Shown here piece by piece: positions 26,529 to 37,855 of a stretch of DNA of 64,000 nt. Numbering within the stretch: position 1 is the stretch's first letter; each line of letters opens with the position of its first letter. The stretch spans positions 62,001 through 126,000 of the forward strand of contig NZ_JAGIPX010000022.1 of NCBI RefSeq assembly GCF_017814945.1, written 5' to 3'. Made by a program: the position numbers and the translations under genes. The DNA is from Paraburkholderia sp. LEh10 (GTDB taxonomy: Bacteria; Pseudomonadota; Gammaproteobacteria; Burkholderiales; Burkholderiaceae). The notes under the pieces are model-generated. The model had not been told where the DNA came from, searched no databases, and saw only the letters and a program-made list of their open reading frames with translations.

Positions 26529-27770
26529 TCAGGAACGATAGTCGGCGTTGATGCTCACATAGTCGTGCGACAGATCGCAGGTCCAGATCGTCGCTTGCGC
26601 GTTGCCGCGACCGAGCACCACGCGAATCAGGATCTCCGCCTTCTTCATCACGCGCTGTCCGTCTTCTTCCTTGTATTCCGGGTTCCGGCCGCCCGCCTTC
26701 GCGACAAGCACATCGTCGAGGTACAGATCGATCTTGCCGACGTTGAGGTCGGTTACGCCCGCGTAGCCGATCGCGGCGAGAATGCGGCCGAGGTTGGGGT
26801 CCGATGCATAGAACGCTGTTTTCACGAGCGGCGAATGGCCGATTGCATAGGCAATCTGGCGGCACTCGGCGACGCTCGCGCCGCCTTCCACCTGCACCGT
26901 CATGAACTTCGTGGCACCTTCACCATCGCGCACGATCAGTTGCGCGAGCGTCTGCGCAGTCTCCGTCACGGCGTCGCGCAGCGCGGCGTAAGCGGGCGAA
27001 TCCGTCGACGTGATCGCGGGCAGGCTCGACTTGCCCGATGCGATCAGGATGAAGGAATCGTTGGTCGACGTATCACCGTCGATCGTGATGCAGTTGAACG
27101 AGCGGTCCGCGACATGCTTCACCAGTTCGTCCAGCACCGGCTGCGCAACGTTGGCGTCGAACGCGAGGAAACCGAGCATCGTCGCCATGTTCGGCTTGAT
27201 CATGCCCGCGCCCTTGCTGATGCCCGTCAGCGTGACCGTGTGACCGTCGATCGTGACCCGGCGTGACACGGCCTTCGGCAGCGTGTCGGTGGTCATGATG
27301 GCTTGCGCGGCGTCATACCAGTGCGCGGCCTTGCGATTGCCCAGCGCGGCGGGCAAACCTGCCTTCAGACGGTCGATGGGCAGCGGCTCCAGAATCACGC
27401 CCGTCGAGAACGGCAGCACCTGCTCCGGTGCGATGTCTGCGAGGCGCGCGAGTTCTTCGCAGGTCTCGCGCGCGTGCGCCATGCCCGGTTCGCCCGTGCC
27501 CGCATTCGCGTTGCCCGTGTTCACGACCAGCGCGCGAATGCCCTTGCCGTCCTCGCGCACGCGCTCAAGGTGCTCGCGGCACACCGTCACGGGCGCCGCG
27601 CAAAAACGGTTCGACGTGAACACGCCTGCGACTGTTGCGCCTTCGTCGACGGAAATAACGAGCACGTCCTTGCGGTTCGGCTTGCGGATGTTCGCCTCGG
27701 CCCAGCCTAGCGTGACGCCGGCGACGGGATGGAGTTGGGCGGGATCGATCGAGGGGAAATTGACAGCCAT
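26529..27770 (-). CDS. argJ: bifunctional glutamate N-acetyltransferase / ornithine acetyltransferase
   Basis: Recycles the acetyl group in arginine synthesis, moving it from N-acetylornithine to glutamate; the bifunctional form also uses acetyl-CoA. The 413-aa precursor self-cleaves between Ala and Thr in NMATMLGF; Thr197 becomes the nucleophile and new N-terminus of the beta chain. It is full length and lies about 170 bases downstream of secA. Confidence 0.95.
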   Translation of the reverse strand: MAVNFPSIDPAQLHPVAGVTLGWAEANIRKPNRKDVLVISVDEGATVAGVFTSNRFCAAPVTVCREHLERVREDGKGIRALVVNTGNANAGTGEPGMAHARETCEELARLADIAPEQVLPFSTGVILEPLPIDRLKAGLPAALGNRKAAHWYDAAQAIMTTDTLPKAVSRRVTIDGHTVTLTGISKGAGMIKPNMATMLGFLAFDANVAQPVLDELVKHVADRSFNCITIDGDTSTNDSFILIASGKSSLPAITSTDSPAYAALRDAVTETAQTLAQLIVRDGEGATKFMTVQVEGGASVAECRQIAYAIGHSPLVKTAFYASDPNLGRILAAIGYAGVTDLNVGKIDLYLDDVLVAKAGGRNPEYKEEDGQRVMKKAEILIRVVLGRGNAQATIWTCDLSHDYVSINADYRS

Positions 27771-27900
27771 GTTTGCGACCTGTCGAGACTGAAATGCCGG
27801 CGGACGCCGGCATTGGGGATCAAGGGTGATGGCGCCGGATGGACCCGCGCCACCGCGAAATCACCAGCGCTTGCACGCATCAAACGACGCGAAGGCGGAC

Positions 27901-27935
27901 ACGAAGGCGGCGCGCATGATGCGCGCCGCCTTCGT
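27901..27935 (-). repeat. 16-bp perfect hairpin just after secA
   Basis: acgaaggcggcgcgca and its exact reverse complement flank a 3-base loop, three bases beyond the secA stop. It is very stable but lacks a following T-run on either strand. It may protect the secA mRNA 3' end or weaken read-through to argJ. A smaller hairpin (about 27,793-27,812; aatgccggc / gccggcatt) lies nearer argJ. Confidence 0.7.
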
Positions 27936-27938
27936 CCG

Positions 27939-30749
<2,811 letters not shown>

Positions 30750-30778
30750 CGGATCGTGGTTGCGTCGCGGCATCGGCG

Positions 30779-30824
30779 GGGTTGCAAAGGGTAGATTTCA
30801 CACCCTTTTACTTTGTTGCAACCC
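30779..30824. repeat. nested inverted repeat upstream of secA
   Basis: gggttgcaa ... ttgcaaccc encloses a second pair, aaagggt / acccttt, giving an interrupted hairpin 30-75 bases before the secA ATG. It could be a regulatory leader structure or an operator in the secA-dciA divergent region. E. coli controls secA through SecM upstream, and no SecM-like ORF was recognised here. Confidence 0.45.
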
Positions 30825-30975
30825 ATTGTCGGTGGGGCCTCGGCGGCTTAGGTCCAAGAGTAAATTCGAATCATGGATTTTAGCACGCGCCCCCGCGTGC
30901 GCCTGTGTCGGAGGCAAGACGGTCGGCCGTCCGGCCAGGGTCGAAACCGACACGGCGACAGCGGTCGCAGCAAGC

Positions 30976-31003
30976 TTTGCGCGCCGGCGCCGCACGGTAC
31001 AAT
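30976..31003 (+). promoter_or_regulatory. predicted dciA promoter
   Basis: TTTGCG (30976-30981) and TACAAT (30998-31003) with 16 bp between them precede dciA by about 40 bases. Both hexamers are imperfect. Confidence 0.4.
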
Positions 31004-31040
31004 CGCGGCGTGAGCGCGCACGGGGCGCGGCCACAACTCA

Positions 31041-31553
31041 ATGTCCCAGATGAGCCGTTTCTCACCGTTTTCAAGGCAGACGCTAAAACCTGGCCCGAAA
31101 CTGGGCTCGCGCACGTTCGACATGCGCCGGCCGCAGCCCGTCGCCGAGGTCCTGAACCGCACCGACGCGTTCGCGGCGCTGCGCGCGGGGGTCGAGCAGG
31201 TTGCCGCGCTCGAGCGCGATCTCACCGAGCTGCTGCCCGACTATCTGGCGACGAGCGTCGAGCCGGGTTTCATCAAGGATGGCGTTCTCGCCCTGTTTGC
31301 CGCGCACAACGCGCTTGCGGCCCGCTTGCGGCATCTCGAGCCGCGGCTGCTGTCGGACTTGCAGCAGCGCGGCTGGCCTGTCAATTCGCTGAGAATCCGC
31401 GTCCGTCCGCAGCCGGCCAAAGAGCCGCCCCGCGTCAAAGAGGCGCGGATGTCGCGTGCGGGCGCCGATGCGCTGCATGCGCTCAGCGAGTCGCTGGAGC
31501 CGTCGCCGTTGCAAGCGGCGCTGGCGCGCATGGCCGCCCGGCATCGCAAGTAG
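31041..31553 (+). CDS. dciA: DciA family (DUF721) protein
   Basis: 170-aa protein with the DUF721 domain (about 30-115: VAEVLNRTDAFAALRAG onward). DciA is the ancestral loader or operator of the replicative helicase DnaB in bacteria without DnaC. A second ATG (31050) is possible. It is convergent with lpxC and shares its terminator. Confidence 0.8.
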   Translation: MSQMSRFSPFSRQTLKPGPKLGSRTFDMRRPQPVAEVLNRTDAFAALRAGVEQVAALERDLTELLPDYLATSVEPGFIKDGVLALFAAHNALAARLRHLEPRLLSDLQQRGWPVNSLRIRVRPQPAKEPPRVKEARMSRAGADALHALSESLEPSPLQAALARMAARHRK

Positions 31554-31577
31554 GGCGCCGAATCTCGTGCGGAAATG

Positions 31578-31604
31578 AAAAAAGCGGCCGTTCAGGCCGC
31601 TTTT
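31578..31604. terminator. bidirectional terminator between dciA and lpxC
   Basis: AAAAGCGGCC-GTTCA-GGCCGCTTTT, with A- and T-runs on both sides of a 10-bp stem. Confidence 0.9.
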
Positions 31605-31626
31605 CGTTGCTGCTGACATGGGAGCG

Positions 31627-32544
31627 TCAGGCAAACGCCGTCTGCGTATCGTACGCAAAGCCGCGCGGCGCCTTCTGCGGATCGTCGAACGTGACGATCT
31701 CATATGAATCTTCGTGCGCCAGCAGTTCACGCAACAGCGCATTGTTCAGGCCGTGGCCCGACTTGTACGCGTCATACGACGCCAGCAACGGGTGGCCGAC
31801 CACGTACAGGTCGCCGATCGCGTCCAGCATCTTGTGCTTCACGAACTCGTCGTCGTAGCGCAGGCCGTCGTTGTTCAGGATGCGGTACTCATCGAGCACG
31901 ATCGCGTTGTCCATGCTGCCGCCGCGCGCAAGGCCCAGTTCGCGCATCATCTCGACTTCATGCGCGAAGCCGAACGTGCGTGCACGTGCGATCTCACGCA
32001 CATACGACGTGTTCGCGAAATCCACTTCCAGCGCCTGGCCCGTCTTGTCCACAGCGGGATGGCGGAAGTCGATCGTGAATTTCAGCTTGAAACCGAAGTA
32101 CGGATCGAGACGCGCGAACTTGTCGCCGTCGCGGATTTCGACCGGCTTCTTGACCTTGATGAACTTCTTTGCCGCGTTCTGCTCTTCGATGCCCGCCGAC
32201 TGAATCAGGAACACGAAGGACGCCGCGCTGCCGTCCATGATGGGAATTTCTTCAGCGGTGACGTCGACGTACAGATTGTCGATTCCGAGGCCCGCGCACG
32301 CGGACATCAGGTGTTCGATCGTCGACACGCGCGCGCCGTCTTTCTGCAACACCGATGCAAGCCGCGTATCGCCGATCGCCATCGCCGACGCGGGAATGTC
32401 TACCGGCGTGGGCAAATCCACGCGGGAAAACACGATGCCCGTGTCCGGCGCCGCCGGGCGGAGCGTCAGATCGACCTTGCGGCCCGAGTGCAAGCCGATG
32501 CCGACCGTCTTGACGATCTGTTTGATAGTGCGCTGCTTCAACAT
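31627..32544 (-). CDS. lpxC: UDP-3-O-acyl-N-acetylglucosamine deacetylase
   Basis: Zinc deacetylase and committed step of lipid A synthesis. In the 305-aa protein the zinc ligands His78 (IEHLM), His237 and Asp241 (HKMLDAIGD) and the catalytic His264 (SGHGLNN) are all present. It ends the dcw region downstream of ftsZ and a peroxiredoxin. A TATAAT at 32606-32601 upstream suggests its own promoter. Confidence 0.97.
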   Translation of the reverse strand: MLKQRTIKQIVKTVGIGLHSGRKVDLTLRPAAPDTGIVFSRVDLPTPVDIPASAMAIGDTRLASVLQKDGARVSTIEHLMSACAGLGIDNLYVDVTAEEIPIMDGSAASFVFLIQSAGIEEQNAAKKFIKVKKPVEIRDGDKFARLDPYFGFKLKFTIDFRHPAVDKTGQALEVDFANTSYVREIARARTFGFAHEVEMMRELGLARGGSMDNAIVLDEYRILNNDGLRYDDEFVKHKMLDAIGDLYVVGHPLLASYDAYKSGHGLNNALLRELLAHEDSYEIVTFDDPQKAPRGFAYDTQTAFA

Positions 32545-32600
32545 GGTGGTCTTCTATTCGATTGAAAATCCCAATCAGGATTTTTTAACTCATAGCACGA

Positions 32601-32606
32601 ATTATA
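32601..32606 (-). promoter_or_regulatory. -10 hexamer of a putative lpxC promoter
   Basis: TATAAT on the minus strand, about 57 bases before the lpxC ATG, with no clear -35. Between it and the gene a small stem (32565-32584, aaaatcc / ggatttt) lies in the leader. Confidence 0.45.
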
Positions 32607-32682
32607 CTCCAACCGGTTCCGGAGCGTCGTTGCGCTGACGTTTCAATCTGTTTCGCTGCGTTACCCAATCGGGAAGCGTGAC

Positions 32683-32723
32683 GGGCCGATGCCCGGAACG
32701 GAGGCGTTTCCGGTCATCGGCCC
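32683..32723. repeat. long interrupted hairpin between peroxiredoxin gene and lpxC
   Basis: gggccgatg / catcggccc (9 bp) encloses ccggaa / ttccgg (6 bp), separated by single unpaired bases. It sits about 95 bases after the peroxiredoxin stop. There is no T-run, so it is a processing or stability element rather than a simple terminator. Confidence 0.55.
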
Positions 32724-32816
32724 GCGTTACGGCCTGTCACAACGAGGTCGCAAAAAAGCGTTGCCGCAGCGCAACAACCGACGTTTGCGCGGATGCGGTG
32801 AAGCTTCAAGGCCGCG

Positions 32817-33326
32817 TCATGCCTGGCTCAACGTCGCGAGAATACTCGCCGCATCGCTCACTTCGAACTTGCCGGGTGCTTCGACGTGCAGCGTCTTGAC
32901 CACGCCGTCGTCGACCACCATTGCGTAGCGCTGGGATCGGATTCCCATGCCGCGCGCCGACAGATCCTGCTCCAGACCGAGGGCCTTGGTGAAAGCCGCG
33001 CTGCCGTCCGCCATCATGCGCACCTTGCCCGAGGTGTGCTGATCGCGTGCCCACGCGCCCATCACGAACGCGTCGTTGACGGATACGCACCAGATCTCGT
33101 CGACACCCGCAGCGCGTAACTTCTCTGCCTGTTCGACGTAGCCCGGCACGTGCTTCGCCGAACAGGTGGGCGTGAATGCGCCCGGCAATCCGAAGATCAC
33201 CACGCGCCTGCCTGCCGTCTGTTCGCGCACGTCGAAGCTGTTCGGCCCGATCGTGCAGCCCTCGCGCTCGTCTTCGATCAACTCGTAAACGGTCGCCTGG
33301 GGAAGCTTTTCACCTACCTGAATCAT
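32817..33326 (-). CDS. peroxiredoxin (Prx5/glutaredoxin-dependent type)
   Basis: 169-aa thiol peroxidase reducing H2O2 and organic peroxides. The peroxidatic cysteine is Cys55 in PGAFTPTCS, the Prx5-type signature; Cys24 and Cys80 are further cysteines that might act in resolution. No fused glutaredoxin domain is present. Its location between ftsZ and lpxC is, to my knowledge, usual in Burkholderiaceae; a functional tie to division is not implied. Confidence 0.92.
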   Translation of the reverse strand: MIQVGEKLPQATVYELIEDEREGCTIGPNSFDVREQTAGRRVVIFGLPGAFTPTCSAKHVPGYVEQAEKLRAAGVDEIWCVSVNDAFVMGAWARDQHTSGKVRMMADGSAAFTKALGLEQDLSARGMGIRSQRYAMVVDDGVVKTLHVEAPGKFEVSDAASILATLSQA

Positions 33327-33505
33327 GCTCGTTCCTTCGCATCGATGCGGAGCACGCTCACACGTACTCGTGCCGCAGTGGACTTTTCATCCGGCGACAG
33401 TTGCCCGGACCGCTTCGCCATAACGAAGAGGGCACTTGTCCATGCCGCGCGCGCAACCCAACGCGGCCGTTTTGCCGTTCCACCCGCCACGCTCGTGCAA
33501 TTCTG

Positions 33506-33546
33506 CTGCGCGTAATCAAACCACGATTCAGATGATTACGCCGCAG
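33506..33546 (-). repeat. hairpin downstream of ftsZ
   Basis: cgtaatca / tgattacg flanked by ctgc / gcag, with one bulged base, forms a stem 23 bases after the ftsZ stop. There is no T-run. It may mark the end of the main dcw transcript or a processing point. Confidence 0.4.
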
Positions 33547-33568
33547 AAGGCCCGCTCCTGCGTGAGTC

Positions 33569-34762
33569 TCAGTCTGCCTGCTTGCGCAGGAAGGCCGGGA
33601 TGTCGTACGTATCGACGCCCTTTTCCTGCAGCGCCTGCACGTGCGAAGCAGCCGTGTCACGCGAGGTACGCCATACAGCCGGCGTGTCGAGCGAACCGTA
33701 GTCCGCCGTTGTTGCGTGATGCGGCGTGTATGCATGTTGCACTGCGCCAACCGGCTGGTTGTCGGTGCCCGTGCGCAGCAGCGTCATCGGCGCCGATTGC
33801 TGCTTCTTCGCAGCACGGCCCAGGCCCGTTGCCACCACCGTCACGCGCAGCGCATCGCCCATCGCGTCGTCGTACACCGCGCCGAAGATCACGGTCGCGT
33901 CATCAGCAGCATAGCTCTTAATGGTGTTCATCACTTCGCGCGTTTCCGACAGACGCAGCGAACGGCTCGACGTGATATTCACCAGCACGCCACGCGCACC
34001 CGACAGATCGACGCCTTCCAGCAGCGGGCTGGCGACAGCCTGTTCCGCCGCGAGACGCGCGCGATCGACGCCGGCCACCGTCGCCGTGCCCATCATCGCC
34101 TTGCCCTGCTCGCCCATCACCGTCTTCACGTCTTCGAAGTCGACGTTCACCAGACCATCGACGTTGATGATTTCAGCGATGCCGGCGACTGCGTTGTTGA
34201 GCACGTCGTCAGCGCACTGGAAGCACTTGTCCATTTCGGCGTCGTCGCCCATCACCTCGAACAGCTTGTCGTTCAGAACGACGATCAGCGAGTCGACGTG
34301 ATCCTCCAGTTGCTGCGAACCAGCTTCGGCGACGCGCATGCGCTTGCCGCCTTCGAACTCGAACGGCTTGCTGACGACGCCGACCGTCAGAATGCCCATT
34401 TCCTTGGCGATCTGCGCGACCACGGGAGCTGCCCCCGTGCCCGTGCCGCCGCCCATGCCCGCCGTGATGAAGACCATATGCGCGCCACGCAACGCGTCCG
34501 CGATGCGCTCACGTGCTTCCTCCGCCGCCGCGCGGCCCATTTCCGGCTTTGCGCCTGCGCCGAGACCCGTCTTGCCCAACTGGATGACGTTCGGCGCGCG
34601 CGCGCGCGACAGCGCCTGAGCGTCCGTGTTCATCACGATGAAGTCGACGCCTTGCACGCCGCGATTGATCATGTGCGCGACGGCATTGCCGCCCGCGCCA
34701 CCGACGCCCACCACCTTGATGATGGTGCCGTTGGTTTCCGTTTCCAGCATCTGGAATTCCAT
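33569..34762 (-). CDS. ftsZ: cell division protein FtsZ
   Basis: Tubulin-like GTPase forming the Z-ring. The 397-aa protein has the tubulin signature GGGTGTG at 104-110, the T7 loop NVDFEDVKTV and the conserved C-terminal peptide DTYDIPAFLRKQ that binds FtsA and ZapD. The start MEFQMLETE is the family start. It lies 122 bases after ftsA; zapD is encoded 9 kb away in the same window. Confidence 0.99.
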   Translation of the reverse strand: MEFQMLETETNGTIIKVVGVGGAGGNAVAHMINRGVQGVDFIVMNTDAQALSRARAPNVIQLGKTGLGAGAKPEMGRAAAEEARERIADALRGAHMVFITAGMGGGTGTGAAPVVAQIAKEMGILTVGVVSKPFEFEGGKRMRVAEAGSQQLEDHVDSLIVVLNDKLFEVMGDDAEMDKCFQCADDVLNNAVAGIAEIINVDGLVNVDFEDVKTVMGEQGKAMMGTATVAGVDRARLAAEQAVASPLLEGVDLSGARGVLVNITSSRSLRLSETREVMNTIKSYAADDATVIFGAVYDDAMGDALRVTVVATGLGRAAKKQQSAPMTLLRTGTDNQPVGAVQHAYTPHHATTADYGSLDTPAVWRTSRDTAASHVQALQEKGVDTYDIPAFLRKQAD

Positions 34763-34835
34763 GTTGCCTCCGTCAAGAAAAAGAGTACCGCCTACTCGGC
34801 CGTTATTCGGCAGGAGATCGGGCAACCTCCTGTCG

Positions 34836-34860
34836 CGCGCCAGCCGCCGGCACTGGCGCG
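34836..34860 (-). repeat. hairpin between ftsA and ftsZ
   Basis: cgcgccag / ctggcgcg, an 8-bp stem with a 9-base loop, lies between the ftsA stop and the ftsZ start. It could modulate the relative yield of FtsA and FtsZ from one mRNA. Confidence 0.4.
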
Positions 34861-34884
34861 TATTTCCCTTTACTTCGAATGCGT

Positions 34885-36117
34885 TTAGAAATTGCCGAGG
34901 AACCAGTCCTTCATCCTCGTGAACACCTGGCCCATCGATCCAGACTGCACCGCGACCTTGCGGCCACGCATGCGCTGCGAGCGTCCTTCGACGAGCAGCC
35001 CCATCGCCGTCGAATAACGCGGATTGCGCACCACGTCCGCGAGACCGCCTGCATACTCCGGCACACCGATGCGCACCGGCTTCAGGAAGATGTCCTCACC
35101 CAGTTCGACCATGCCCGGCATCATCGACGCGCCGCCCGTCAGCACGACGCCCGAGCTCAGCAGTTCTTCGTAACCCGACTCGCGCACCACTTGCTGCACG
35201 AGCGAAAACAGTTCTTCGACGCGCGGCTCGACCACGGCCGCGAGCGCCTGGCGCGACAGCGTGCGCGGACCGCGCTCGCCGAGGCCCGGCACTTCGATCA
35301 TTTCGTCCGGATCGGCGAGCGCCTGCTTTGCGATGCCGTAGCTGACCTTGATGTCTTCGGCATCCGGCGTCGGCGTGCGCAAGGCCATTGCGATGTCGCT
35401 CGTGATCTGGTCGCCCGCAATCGGAATCACAGCCGTGTGACGGATCGCGCCTTCGCTGAAGATCGCAATGTCCGTCGTGCCGCCGCCGATATCGACGAGC
35501 ACCACGCCCAGTTCCTTTTCGTCTTCCGTCAGCACCGCCAGCGACGACGCCAGCGGCTGCAGGATCAGGTCGTTCACTTCGAGGCCGCAGCGGCGCACGC
35601 ACTTGACGATGTTCTGCGCCGCGCTGACCGCGCCCGTCACGATATGCACCTTCACTTCGAGACGGATGCCGCTCATGCCGATCGGCTCGCGCACGTCTTC
35701 CTGGCCGTCGATGATGAATTCCTGCGTCAGGATGTGCAGCACCTGCTGATCGGTCGGAATGTTGATCGCCTTGGCCGTTTCGATCACGCGCGCGACGTCC
35801 GTCTGCGTCACTTCCTTTTCCTTGATCGCGACCATCCCGCTCGAATTGAAGCTGCGGATATGGCTTCCCGCGATCCCGGTGAACACGTTCGTGATCTTGC
35901 AGTCCGCCATCAGCTCGGCTTCTTCGAGCGCCCGTTGAATGGACTGCACCGTGGCCTCGATGTTCACCACGACGCCTTTCTTGAGCCCTTTCGATTCGCT
36001 CTGGCCGAGGCCGATCACCTCGTAATGACCTTCGCCCTTCAACTCGGCGACGATCGCGACCACTTTCGCCGTGCCGATGTCGAGGGCTACCAGCAGATCT
36101 TTATAGTCTTTACTCAT
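34885..36117 (-). CDS. ftsA: cell division protein FtsA
   Basis: Actin-like ATPase that tethers FtsZ to the membrane. The 410-aa protein starts with the phosphate-1 motif LLVALDIGTAKV, has VDIGGGTTDIAIF mid-protein and ends in an amphipathic helix (FTRMKDWFLGNF) for membrane binding. It lies between ftsQ and ftsZ in the usual order. Confidence 0.98.
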   Translation of the reverse strand: MSKDYKDLLVALDIGTAKVVAIVAELKGEGHYEVIGLGQSESKGLKKGVVVNIEATVQSIQRALEEAELMADCKITNVFTGIAGSHIRSFNSSGMVAIKEKEVTQTDVARVIETAKAINIPTDQQVLHILTQEFIIDGQEDVREPIGMSGIRLEVKVHIVTGAVSAAQNIVKCVRRCGLEVNDLILQPLASSLAVLTEDEKELGVVLVDIGGGTTDIAIFSEGAIRHTAVIPIAGDQITSDIAMALRTPTPDAEDIKVSYGIAKQALADPDEMIEVPGLGERGPRTLSRQALAAVVEPRVEELFSLVQQVVRESGYEELLSSGVVLTGGASMMPGMVELGEDIFLKPVRIGVPEYAGGLADVVRNPRYSTAMGLLVEGRSQRMRGRKVAVQSGSMGQVFTRMKDWFLGNF

Positions 36118-36144
36118 AGCGTGCTCATTGCGTGTGATGTCCTG

Positions 36145-36897
36145 TTACTTCTTGCCCTTGTCGGGTTCCGTAATGAAGCGCATGCCTGCCGCGCGAAGGG
36201 CGAAGCCGTTCGGATAGCGCAAGTCCGCATATTCGATATCCTTCCCCCAACGTTGCGTGACCGCGCCCCATGCCGCGGTCAGCCGCCTGCAACGGTCGGC
36301 GAGCGTGTCCTGATTGCGCTCCCGCCCGATTTCGACCTGCATGCCGTTCGACAGCTTCACCGTCCACGCAAAGCGCGGTGACAGCGTCACTTCTTCCGGC
36401 GTCGCGCCAACGGGCGCAAACCACTTCCGGAAGTCCTGATAACGCGCGACGACTTCCTTCGCGGACCCTTCCGGGCCATCGAACGCGGGCAGCTCTTCCT
36501 CAAGCTCGCCCTGGTTCGCGGTGAACACCTCTCCGTCGGTGCTCACCAGTTGATCCGTGCCCCATGTGCCGAGCGGCTTGTACTCTTCGAGCGTCACCGC
36601 GAGCGCATTCGGCCACACGCGGCGCACGCTCGCATGACGCACCCACGGCATCTGCTCGAACGACTGACGCGCAGCGTCGAGATCGACCGTGAAGAAGTTG
36701 CCCTTCAACCGGCCGACGACGCTCGCGCGCACAGTCGGCGAATTGATGTGCTCCGTATCGCCGTCGATGCGGATCTCGCGCAGCGCGAAATTCGGGCGCT
36801 GGATCAGCCAGTAGCCGCCCGCCGCCAGCAGCACGAGCAGCAACAACGCATGCAACGCGTTGGCGGCGAGATTGAGCTGGCGAACGTTGTTCCACAT
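36145..36897 (-). CDS. ftsQ: cell division protein FtsQ
   Basis: Bitopic divisome protein linking early and late components. The 250-aa product has a short cytoplasmic N-terminus, one membrane segment (about 14-32), a POTRA domain starting LREIRIDGDTEHI, and the FtsQ beta domain. It follows ddlB by 16 bases. Confidence 0.95.
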   Translation of the reverse strand: MWNNVRQLNLAANALHALLLLVLLAAGGYWLIQRPNFALREIRIDGDTEHINSPTVRASVVGRLKGNFFTVDLDAARQSFEQMPWVRHASVRRVWPNALAVTLEEYKPLGTWGTDQLVSTDGEVFTANQGELEEELPAFDGPEGSAKEVVARYQDFRKWFAPVGATPEEVTLSPRFAWTVKLSNGMQVEIGRERNQDTLADRCRRLTAAWGAVTQRWGKDIEYADLRYPNGFALRAAGMRFITEPDKGKK

Positions 36898-36913
36898 GGT
36901 CGGAGCGTGTTCC

Positions 36914-37855
36914 TTAATCCTTCAGCGTCAGCGCGAGCACCTTCACCACCAGCTCCCGATAGCTGATGCCGACTGCGCGCGCCGCCTTCGGCGGCAGCGA
37001 GTGATCCGTCATGCCAGGTGCCGTGTTCACTTCCAGGAAATACGGATTGCCTTCGCCATCGAGCATGAAATCCGCGCGGCCCCAATCGGTGCAGCCGAGC
37101 ACATCGAAAGCCTGGCGCGCGAGCTTCTTCAGGCGTGCCTCTTCGTCGGATGCGATGCCGCAAGGAATCAGGTACTGCGTGTCGTTGGCGATGTATTTCG
37201 CGTGATAGTCGTAAAACTCGCCGGCGGGCACGATGCGGATGATGGGCAGATCCAGATCGCCCGCGATGCAGGCCGTGTACTCGCCGCCGCCTTCGATGCT
37301 CTTCTCGACGACGACGATCTTGTCGAACTTCGCGGCTTCCTCGAGCGCGGGCACGAGCGCGTCGGCCGTCTTCACCTTGATCACGGCGACGCTCGAGCCT
37401 TCGCTCGCCGGCTTCACGAAGAGCGGTAAGCCGAGCTTCGCAACGATGTCCTTCGCGCGCGCGTTGTAATCGTCGCCGCGCAGCACCGCTTCGAACGGCG
37501 GCGTCGGCACGCCGAGCTGCTGCCACACGAGCTTCGTGCGGAACTTGTCGAGGCCGAGCGCCGAGCCGAGCACGCCGCTGCCCGTATAGCGGATGCCGTA
37601 GAAATCGAGCGCGCCCTGAATCTGGCCGTTCTCACCGTAACCGCCATGCAGCGCGTTGAACGCGCGCACGAAGCCTTCTTCCTTCAACGCGGCAAGCGGC
37701 CGCTCGGACGGATCGAACGGATGCGCGTCGATGCCCGCGTCGCGCAGCCCTTGCAGCACGAGACGGCCCGAATTGAGCGACACTTCGCGCTCGGCGGACA
37801 CACCGCCGAGCAGCACTGCAACCTTGCCGAAAGTTTTTGGATCGATACCGCTCAT
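36914..37855 (-). CDS. ddlB: D-alanine--D-alanine ligase B
   Basis: ATP-grasp enzyme making D-Ala-D-Ala for MurF. The 313-aa protein shows VLLGGVSAEREVSL at the N-terminus, LPLFVKPASEGSSV and the metal-binding FLEVNTAPGMT. It overlaps murC by four bases. Confidence 0.97.
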   Translation of the reverse strand: MSGIDPKTFGKVAVLLGGVSAEREVSLNSGRLVLQGLRDAGIDAHPFDPSERPLAALKEEGFVRAFNALHGGYGENGQIQGALDFYGIRYTGSGVLGSALGLDKFRTKLVWQQLGVPTPPFEAVLRGDDYNARAKDIVAKLGLPLFVKPASEGSSVAVIKVKTADALVPALEEAAKFDKIVVVEKSIEGGGEYTACIAGDLDLPIIRIVPAGEFYDYHAKYIANDTQYLIPCGIASDEEARLKKLARQAFDVLGCTDWGRADFMLDGEGNPYFLEVNTAPGMTDHSLPPKAARAVGISYRELVVKVLALTLKD

